20,447 bases of DNA, from the NCBI GenBank assembly GCA_045589735.1, contig JAZNPQ010000012.1:1-20447 (forward strand). The letters are read 5' to 3'. Made by a program: the position numbers and the translations under genes. Below, one piece after another: positions 14,790 to 20,447 of this stretch; position 1 is the first letter of the stretch; each line of letters begins with the position of its first letter. A model generated the notes under the pieces. It worked only from the letters and a program-made list of their open reading frames with translations. It was not told the DNA's origin and made no database searches. The DNA is from RGIG3994 sp045589735 (lineage in GTDB: Bacteria; Bacillota; Clostridia; Oscillospirales; CAG-272).

Positions 14790-14822
14790 TTTGCACAGTT
14801 TTTTCAAAAAAGATTGTGCAAA
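14790..14822. promoter_or_regulatory. Long dyad between gpr and the peptide-binding lipoprotein gene
   Basis: TTTGCACA (14790-14797) is repeated inverted as TGTGCAAA (14815-14822), enclosing a second inverted repeat of six T, one C and six A (14799-14811). It lies 33 bases upstream of the -35 of the lipoprotein gene and about 67 bases upstream of gpr. It could be an operator for a dimeric regulator or a structured RNA end. The owner is unknown. Confidence 0.45.
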
Positions 14823-14855
14823 CAAACAAAAGTTCAAAGAAAAAATCAGAAAAGA

Positions 14856-14884
14856 TTGATTATATACAAAAAATATGGTATAAT
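14856..14884 (+). promoter_or_regulatory. Sigma-A promoter of the peptide-binding lipoprotein gene
   Basis: TTGATT (14856-14861), a 17-base spacer and a perfect TATAAT (14879-14884) are present. The leader of about 62 bases has two small hairpins: 14893-14897 with 14902-14906, and 14912-14916 with 14922-14926. AAGGAGG follows at 14935-14941. Confidence 0.85.
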
Positions 14885-14953
14885 GTGCGAAGCGACAGTA
14901 TTGTCGACATATCGGCGCCCTGCCGAAAAGCTCCAAGGAGGATTTCCGAAAAA

Positions 14954-16819
14954 ATGAAAACGCGTATTATCGCCCTTATTCTCTGTGTGGTTTTCATAAT
15001 TCCGATGTTCAGCGGTTGTTCGAGTGAGGTTGTTGAATCTCAGCTTCAAATATATATCGCTCATCAGGTTTATGACCTCGATCCGTTGAATGCATTTACA
15101 AACGATGCCAACGCAAAATTTATCACACTGCTCTTCTCCGGTCTTTATAAGATCGACGAGAAAGGCAAGGTAACAGAGGATCTTGTAAAAAAAGCAGAGG
15201 TAAACAACGACTACGACAAGAAAGAATACACTCTGACTCTGACACTCAACGATACTTGCTGGAGTGACGGTTCAGCTGTTCAGTCAGCAGACGTACTGTA
15301 TACCTTCCACCGTGTACTTAAAGCAAATAAGTCAAACGACGCGGCTGCTCTTCTCTTCAAAGTAAAGAACGCCGAAAAGGTTAAGAACGGCGATCTCTCT
15401 ATTGACGACCTCGGTGTTTACTCCGTTGATACAAAGGTAATTGAAATCAAGTTTGAAGAGGAAATAACCGACGATGTACTTAACGAGTTCAAGCTCAACC
15501 TTACAAGCCCCGCGCTCTTCCCTCTCCGTGAGATAAACGTTGAAGGAAAAGAGGACTGGGCAAAGAAGCAGACATCTATGGTGTTCAGCGGTCCCTTCCT
15601 TCTCCGCAAGGTTTCGTATGCCGACGGTAACAAGCATATGATACTTGAGCGTAACTCTTACTATTACAGAAACCGTGAAAAAGATAAGGAAGACAAGTAC
15701 GTAACTCCTTTCAGACTTTATATCAATTTTGAGGCATCCGCTACAGAGCAGCTTGCGCTCTATAATAACGGTCAGGTTATGTTCCTCGGTGATATACCGC
15801 TCGAAAGTCGCAGTACATACGAAAAAACAGCAGAGAAACAAAATACGCTTTCAACTCATACATATTTCTTTAATCAAAATGCAGTTATCACCTCAAGCAA
15901 GGGCGTTGAGACAAAGCTCTTCTCTTACCCAGAGGTAAGACAGGCGCTCTCGCTCTCTATCGACCGCGAAGCTATAAAGAATATGGTCGTATTTGCAGAA
16001 ACCGCAACGGGTCTACTTCCGAACTCGATGTTCGCATCTAATTCCCGCAAGGAGACCTTTAGAGAGACATTCGGTAACCTTTCAATAGGAAAGAACGACG
16101 CAAAAGTAACCGAGCTTCTTACCTCACTCAAAGAAAAGGGTATCGACCCCAAGGATTATGCATTCTCTATCACGGTTCGTGAAAGCGACGCAGTCCATGT
16201 TGCAATCGCGGAAAAGGTTGCAGAGGCTTGGTCTGCTCTCGGCTTCACCGTAACGGTTAACCCTGTAGGCGTTATGGTCAATGACGAGCCCGATCCCGTA
16301 ACTAACGAAATACCTCAAGATATACGTGATGACCTGTTTGATGAAAACGTCGTAAATGGCGGAGATTATCAGGTTCTTGCAATAGACTACGTTGCAAAGT
16401 CTGCAAATCCCCTCTCAATGCTTGCTCCCTTCTCTATCCACTATAACGGAAACAAAACTCTTGACGGACGTGATACCGTTGAGATTCTCCACTCAACCGG
16501 ATACAGAAGCGAAGAATACGACGCGCTCATAAAGCAAGCTATCGAGTCTAACGATCCCGATGAAGCGGCAAGATACTACAGCGAAGCTGAGAAGCTTTTG
16601 GTTGAGACCGACGCTGCAGTTGCTCCCATCATCTTCAATCAGAGCGCGGTTCTTATAAATAAGGACCTCAAGAAGCTCACAGTATCTTACTTTGGAAATT
16701 ATAACTTTACCAAAGCCAAGTACAAAGACTGGGCAGCCTACAACGAGGTTTACTTCCCCGAGACAGAGGAAGGCGGCGAAGCAGAACAAGCTCCCGTTGA
16801 AGATAAGACTTCAAACTAA
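14954..16819 (+). CDS. Peptide-binding lipoprotein of an ABC transporter (SBP_bac_5 family)
   Basis: This 621-aa protein should capture peptides outside the cell and deliver them to an Opp/Dpp-type permease. The start at 14954 gives a lipoprotein signal peptide with FSGC at 19-22, so C22 is the lipidated residue. The frame stays open further upstream, but that part crosses the promoter and lacks a signal. AAGGAGG lies 12 bases before the ATG, which is a long spacing. SBP_bac_5 landmarks are LDPLNAF, then CWSDGSAVQSADVLYTFHRVL, then a late block of substrate-domain residues ending near YFGNYNF. The C-terminus is a short acidic tail (ETEEGGEAEQ). No permease or ATPase gene is adjacent, so it probably works with a transporter encoded elsewhere, possibly the Opp core at 363-6020. 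Confidence 0.92.
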   Translation: MKTRIIALILCVVFIIPMFSGCSSEVVESQLQIYIAHQVYDLDPLNAFTNDANAKFITLLFSGLYKIDEKGKVTEDLVKKAEVNNDYDKKEYTLTLTLNDTCWSDGSAVQSADVLYTFHRVLKANKSNDAAALLFKVKNAEKVKNGDLSIDDLGVYSVDTKVIEIKFEEEITDDVLNEFKLNLTSPALFPLREINVEGKEDWAKKQTSMVFSGPFLLRKVSYADGNKHMILERNSYYYRNREKDKEDKYVTPFRLYINFEASATEQLALYNNGQVMFLGDIPLESRSTYEKTAEKQNTLSTHTYFFNQNAVITSSKGVETKLFSYPEVRQALSLSIDREAIKNMVVFAETATGLLPNSMFASNSRKETFRETFGNLSIGKNDAKVTELLTSLKEKGIDPKDYAFSITVRESDAVHVAIAEKVAEAWSALGFTVTVNPVGVMVNDEPDPVTNEIPQDIRDDLFDENVVNGGDYQVLAIDYVAKSANPLSMLAPFSIHYNGNKTLDGRDTVEILHSTGYRSEEYDALIKQAIESNDPDEAARYYSEAEKLLVETDAAVAPIIFNQSAVLINKDLKKLTVSYFGNYNFTKAKYKDWAAYNEVYFPETEEGGEAEQAPVEDKTSN

Positions 16820-16827
16820 AAATTTTG

Positions 16828-16856
16828 ACAGAGCCTCATATGAGGCTCTGTTTTTT
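16828..16856 (+). terminator. Intrinsic terminator of the peptide-binding lipoprotein gene
   Basis: A 24-base perfect palindrome (16828-16851) has ACAGAGCCTC and GAGGCTCTGT arms around a central ATAT. It is followed by TTTTTT, 8 bases after the stop codon. Confidence 0.92.
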
Positions 16857-16889
16857 GCGCTAAAAATTGCTAAAAATTTCTGTATATTA

Positions 16890-16918
16890 TAGACAAAACC
16901 TCAAAAATATGATATACT
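16890..16918 (+). promoter_or_regulatory. Promoter of the MBL-gltX-glnS operon
   Basis: TAGACA (16890-16895), a 17-base spacer and TATACT (16913-16918) are present. The leader to the first ATG is only about 30 bases, so there is no room for a T-box or riboswitch. Confidence 0.7.
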
Positions 16919-16953
16919 ATTATAATAATGTACCATAGCACCGAGGAATATCA

Positions 16954-17574
16954 ATGAAAGTCACCAGATTAACAACACCGGTTATGGGATCAAACTGTTA
17001 TGTTCTTGTTTCTGACGGACAGGCAGTAATCATAGATCCTATGCCAAGCAAAAAATTACTCGAAATTTGCGAGGCGGAAAACGCTACACTCACCGCAATT
17101 CTTTTAACACACGGTCATTTTGATCATATGTTGGGGCTCGACTTTTTAAGAGAGCAAGCTCCGAACGCAAAAATTATGATACACGTAGATGACGCAGAGC
17201 TTATGCGCGACGGTCAGAAAAACGCGTTTTATAATTTTTACGGTAAAAGCTATGATTTTGGAACGCCAGATAAGCTTCTTATAAAAGGCGATGAAATACA
17301 AATAGGCAAAAAAAGCATTCAAGTTATACACACCCCGGGACACACAAAAGGCTCTGTGTGCTATAAGGTCGGTAATATTTTATTCACCGGAGATACGGTA
17401 ATGGAAAACGGATACGGCAGATGCGATCTGTATTCGGGAGACGAGAGCGCGATGTCTTACACGCTTAAACAGCTTTACGAGCTTTCATATCGCGAATCGC
17501 AAATCGTAATTTATCCGGGGCACGGAAAGCCGACGCTTCTTTTGGACGCAATAAACAATATATATAATAAATGA
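16954..17574 (+). CDS. MBL-fold metallohydrolase (glyoxalase II-like)
   Basis: This is a cytoplasmic metallo-beta-lactamase-fold hydrolase of 206 aa. The metal-binding set is complete: THGHFDH gives H53, H55, D57 and H58, with H130 (TPGH), D147 (TGDT) and H190 (YPGHG). The short length, without the C-terminal helical domain of classical glyoxalase II, fits the YcbL-like group of small thioester hydrolases. The substrate is not shown by the sequence. The start follows GAGGAA by about 5 bases. The stop codon TGA overlaps the ribosome binding site of gltX, so the two are probably translated together, but this does not point to a shared function. Confidence 0.9.
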   Translation: MKVTRLTTPVMGSNCYVLVSDGQAVIIDPMPSKKLLEICEAENATLTAILLTHGHFDHMLGLDFLREQAPNAKIMIHVDDAELMRDGQKNAFYNFYGKSYDFGTPDKLLIKGDEIQIGKKSIQVIHTPGHTKGSVCYKVGNILFTGDTVMENGYGRCDLYSGDESAMSYTLKQLYELSYRESQIVIYPGHGKPTLLLDAINNIYNK

Positions 17575-17583
17575 GGAAAAATT

Positions 17584-19257
17584 ATGGACTTTAATTATCT
17601 TGCAGATCTGCTCTTCCCGAACGTCACAATGACACCCGAGGAGCTTGAAAATAAATATCCGCAGAGAGACCTTCCCGAAGGAGCTAAGGTCACGCGGTTT
17701 GCTCCCAGCCCCACGGGCTTCGTTCACTTTGGCGGAATGTTCCCCGTAACCGTCGGCGAGCGTCTTGCCCATCAGTCAGGCGGCGTATTCTATCTTCGTA
17801 TAGAGGATACCGACGCAAAGAGAGAGGTCGAGGGTGCCGCAGAAGGCCTTATTAAAACACTCGCACACTACGGCGTTAACTTTGACGAGGGCGCAGTTGC
17901 CGACGGTGATAACGGAGCATACGGTCCGTACCGTCAAAGTAAGCGTGCCGAAATATACCACGTATACGCAAAGAAGCTCGTTGCAGACGGTCGCGCATAT
18001 CCCGTGTTTTCTACCGATGAAGAGCTTTCAGAGATTGCGGCAGCCGACAAAAAGGCAGAGATAAAGAATACAGACTGGGAAGCCACGGGTGCTGCACGCA
18101 AGGAAGCAATGCTAAACAGACGTAAGTTCACTATAGAACAGGTCGAAGCCGAGCTTGCCGCAGGACACAAGTTTGCTCTTTTCGCAATCGCCGACGGCGA
18201 CCCAGAAAAGCGAATAAAAATCACCGATCTCGTAAGAGGAAATCTTGAAATTCCCGAAAATGACGAGGACGTTGTGCTTCTAAAATCCGACGGAATACCC
18301 ACCTATCACTTTGCGCACGTAGTTGACGACCACCTTATGCGCACAACACACGTAATACGTGGTGAAGAATGGCTTCCGAGCCTTCCAAAGCACTTGATGC
18401 TCTTCCGTTACCTCGGACTCAAAGCTCCGAAATATATGCACATCTCGCAGATAATGAAGCTTGACGACGAGGGCAACAAGAAAAAGCTCTCTAAGCGTGA
18501 TATGGGCGCTAATATGGACGACTATAAGCGTCTTGGTTATGCTCCCGCGTGCGTAAACGAGTATGTTATGACTCTTCTCAATTCAAACTTTGAGGAATGG
18601 CGTATGCAGAACGCAGACAAGCTCCTTACCGATTATCCCTTCAATATAAAGAAGATGAGCTCGTCGGGCTGTCTGTTTGATATCGTAAAGCTCAATGACG
18701 TTTCCAAAAACGTTATCTCAAGAATGACAGCGGACGACGTATACGCAGGGCTTTGCGGCTGGGCTGAAGAATTTGACGCGGATTTTGCGGTAGAACTGAA
18801 AAACGCTCCCGACTACGCAAAGGCAATCATTTCTATTGGTCGCGGCGGAAAAAAGCCTCGTAAGGATTACGGCACTTGGGTAGAGCTCAAAAATTATATG
18901 GAGCTGTTCTACGACAAATATTTTGCGATGGTTGACAGCTATCCGGAAACAGCCGACAAAAACGATATAAAGGCAACTCTTACGAAATACCTTGAAGTGT
19001 TTGATCCGTCCGACGACCAAAACGTATGGTTTGACAAGATCAAAGCTATCGCAGACTCTCTCGGATACGCGTCGGACATGAAGGCATACAAAGCCTCTCC
19101 CGAAAGCTTCAAGGGAAGTGTTGCCGACATCAGTATGTTCCTTCGCGTTGCTGTTACGGGCAAGCTGAACTCTCCCGATATGTATACCGTAATGCAGATA
19201 ATCGGTTCTGACCGCGTACGCGCAAGAATCACCGACTGTCTTGAAAAGCTTGATTAA
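17584..19257 (+). CDS. gltX: Glutamyl-tRNA synthetase
   Basis: GluRS charges tRNA-Glu with glutamate. The 557-aa class I synthetase has the HIGH-type motif as PSPTGFVHFGG (41-51) and the KMSKS-type motif as KLSKRD (301-306). LRIEDTD (71-77), YRQSKR and VIRGEEWLPSLPKH (257-270) are also present. It is longer than the usual 470-490 aa: an N-terminal lead of about 35 residues precedes the catalytic core, and the anticodon-binding part also appears extended. GAGG lies 7 bases before the ATG. Because a GlnRS is encoded directly downstream, this GluRS is more likely of the discriminating type, but that is an inference. Confidence 0.95.
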   Translation: MDFNYLADLLFPNVTMTPEELENKYPQRDLPEGAKVTRFAPSPTGFVHFGGMFPVTVGERLAHQSGGVFYLRIEDTDAKREVEGAAEGLIKTLAHYGVNFDEGAVADGDNGAYGPYRQSKRAEIYHVYAKKLVADGRAYPVFSTDEELSEIAAADKKAEIKNTDWEATGAARKEAMLNRRKFTIEQVEAELAAGHKFALFAIADGDPEKRIKITDLVRGNLEIPENDEDVVLLKSDGIPTYHFAHVVDDHLMRTTHVIRGEEWLPSLPKHLMLFRYLGLKAPKYMHISQIMKLDDEGNKKKLSKRDMGANMDDYKRLGYAPACVNEYVMTLLNSNFEEWRMQNADKLLTDYPFNIKKMSSSGCLFDIVKLNDVSKNVISRMTADDVYAGLCGWAEEFDADFAVELKNAPDYAKAIISIGRGGKKPRKDYGTWVELKNYMELFYDKYFAMVDSYPETADKNDIKATLTKYLEVFDPSDDQNVWFDKIKAIADSLGYASDMKAYKASPESFKGSVADISMFLRVAVTGKLNSPDMYTVMQIIGSDRVRARITDCLEKLD

Positions 19258-19272
19258 TGAGGTTTTATAATT

Positions 19273-20447
19273 ATGGAAAACAACAATTTTATACACGATA
19301 TAATAAATGAAGAGATCGAAGCCGGTAAGTATACTGCCGATGCAATTCACACAAGATTCCCCCCTGAGCCCAACGGATATCTGCATATCGGTCACTGCAA
19401 GGCTCTCATAATCGACTTCGGTACGGCAAAAAAGTACGGTGGACGCTGCAATCTCCGTATGGACGATACAAATCCCGCAAAAGAGGACACCGAATTCGTT
19501 GACGCTATCAAAGAGGACATTCATTGGCTCGGCTTTGATTGGGGCGACCGCTTCTTCTACGGCTCCGACTATTTCGAAAAGACATACGAGCTTGCCGAAA
19601 AGCTTATATGTGACGGACTTGCGTACGTTTGTGAGCTGACTCCCGAGCAGTTCAGAGACTACAGAGGTGACCTCACTCATCCCGCAGTTTCTCCCTTCCG
19701 TGACAGACCGATTGAGGAAAATCTTGACCTCTTCAGACGCATGCGAGCAGGTGAATTCCCCGAAGGCAAGTACACGCTTCGAGCAAAGATAGACCTCGCA
19801 TCAGGAAATTTCAATATGCGTGACCCGGTTCTCTACAGAATCCGTTATATTGACCACCACCGCCAAGGCAAAAAGTGGTGTATTTTCCCGATGTACGATT
19901 TTGCCCATCCGATCCAGGATGCTATCGAGGGAATCACTCACAGCCTTTGCTCGCTCGAATATGAGGATCACAGACCTCTATATAATTGGGTTATCGAACA
20001 CGTTGACGTGCCTTCAACTCCCCGTCAGATAGAGTTTGCAAGACTTAATATTACAAATACCGTTCTTTCCAAACGTTATCTGCGTTATCTTGTCGAAAAC
20101 AATATAGTTGACGGTTGGGATGACCCCAGAATGCCAACACTTTGCGGTCTGCGCAGACGCGGATACACTCCCGAATCCATACTCGATTTCTGCGACAGAA
20201 TAGGTGTTGCGAAGTCAAACAGTATGGTCGATATCGGTCTGCTTGAGCATTGCGCAAGAGAAAGCCTCAACGCAACAGCACAGCGACGTGTAGCCGTTCT
20301 GAATCCCATAAAGCTTATCGTTGATAACTATCCCGAGGACAAGACCGAATATTTCTCACTTCCGAACAACCCGAACGCACCCGAAACAGGTACGCGTGAT
20401 CTTCCCTTCACGAGGGAGCTTTATATTGACGCAGACGACTTTGCAGA
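19273..20447 (+). CDS. glnS: Glutaminyl-tRNA synthetase (3' end outside the window)
   Basis: GlnRS charges tRNA-Gln directly. The visible 391 codons are open to the end of the window. The HIGH motif is exact, PPEPNGYLHIGH (30-41), and the KMSKS-type motif is VLSKR (264-268), as usual for GlnRS. LRMDDTNP (61-68), YDFAHPIQDAIEGITHSLC (208-226) and MPTLCGLRRRGYTPE (287-301) are family signatures. The frame begins at an ATG 10 bases after GAGG and 15 bases after the gltX stop, so the two synthetases are in one operon. The C-terminal anticodon-binding barrels begin at about residue 335 and are cut off. Confidence 0.96.
   Translation, partial: MENNNFIHDIINEEIEAGKYTADAIHTRFPPEPNGYLHIGHCKALIIDFGTAKKYGGRCNLRMDDTNPAKEDTEFVDAIKEDIHWLGFDWGDRFFYGSDYFEKTYELAEKLICDGLAYVCELTPEQFRDYRGDLTHPAVSPFRDRPIEENLDLFRRMRAGEFPEGKYTLRAKIDLASGNFNMRDPVLYRIRYIDHHRQGKKWCIFPMYDFAHPIQDAIEGITHSLCSLEYEDHRPLYNWVIEHVDVPSTPRQIEFARLNITNTVLSKRYLRYLVENNIVDGWDDPRMPTLCGLRRRGYTPESILDFCDRIGVAKSNSMVDIGLLEHCARESLNATAQRRVAVLNPIKLIVDNYPEDKTEYFSLPNNPNAPETGTRDLPFTRELYIDADDFA

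Noticed and set aside
14711..14953. N-terminal extension of the peptide-binding lipoprotein (81 extra codons in frame)
   Set aside because: It crosses the promoter at 14856-14884 and would bury the lipoprotein signal peptide. The ATG at 14954 has a ribosome binding site and begins a proper signal sequence.
16857..16953. T-box riboswitch controlling the tRNA synthetase operon
   Set aside because: The leader after the promoter is about 30 bases, and no specifier loop, T-box motif or terminator/antiterminator pair is visible.
18718..19680. 320-codon open frame on the minus strand opposite gltX and glnS
   Set aside because: It spans the junction of two well-identified synthetase genes in antisense and has no family features. 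It is explained by the codon bias of the real genes.
1..20447. CRISPR array, insertion sequences, tRNA or rRNA genes
   Set aside because: I found no regularly spaced direct repeats, no transposase or integrase motifs with terminal repeats, and no recognisable tRNA cloverleaf or rRNA segment.

Overview
The window looks like chromosomal DNA of an anaerobic, endospore-forming member of the Clostridia (Bacillota), probably an uncultured gut-type lineage. The evidence is a gpr-spoIIP sporulation pair, strong AAGGAGG-type ribosome binding sites, sigma-A promoters with 17-base spacers, a non-mevalonate isoprenoid gene pair, and a GlnRS next to an unusual long GluRS. I see no transposase, integrase, CRISPR array, rRNA or tRNA. 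Genus or species cannot be named from the sequence alone.

Layout. Positions 1-6020 (+) hold the end of a probable oligopeptide-binding protein and a full oligopeptide/dipeptide ABC importer core: permeases OppB and OppC, then ATPases OppD and OppF. This is the most unusual part. OppC (664 aa, about twice the usual size) carries a complete seven-repeat RCC1-like beta-propeller between its first membrane helix and the conserved GTD motif, on the outer face of the membrane. OppF (532 aa instead of about 320) carries a roughly 180-residue, largely helical and coiled-coil-like insertion between Walker A and the Q-loop. OppB also has an enlarged first outer loop. A small membrane protein follows the operon terminator, and a hairpin-rich stretch separates it from the convergent genes.

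Positions 6452-10217 (-) are core metabolism and translation genes, listed here in transcription order: tsaE-tsaB (tRNA t6A modification), rpiB (pentose phosphate), ispD-ispF (MEP isoprenoid pathway), all tightly packed behind one clear promoter, then rpe as a probably separate unit. Positions 10334-11987 (-) hold an unrecognised membrane protein with its own promoter and an XRE/S24 (LexA/CI-like) autocleavable-type repressor. The repressor is divergent from a small two-helix membrane protein (12196-12489, +), and the two promoters lie face to face.

Positions 12535-14722 (-) are gpr and spoIIP, which act in spore germination and in engulfment. Positions 14954-16819 (+) encode an orphan peptide-binding lipoprotein with its own promoter and terminator. 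Positions 16954-20447 (+) are an operon of an MBL-fold hydrolase, gltX and glnS, with glnS running off the window. No gene-free stretch exceeds 300 bases. The longest gap (89-362) holds a terminator-like hairpin and three further hairpins.
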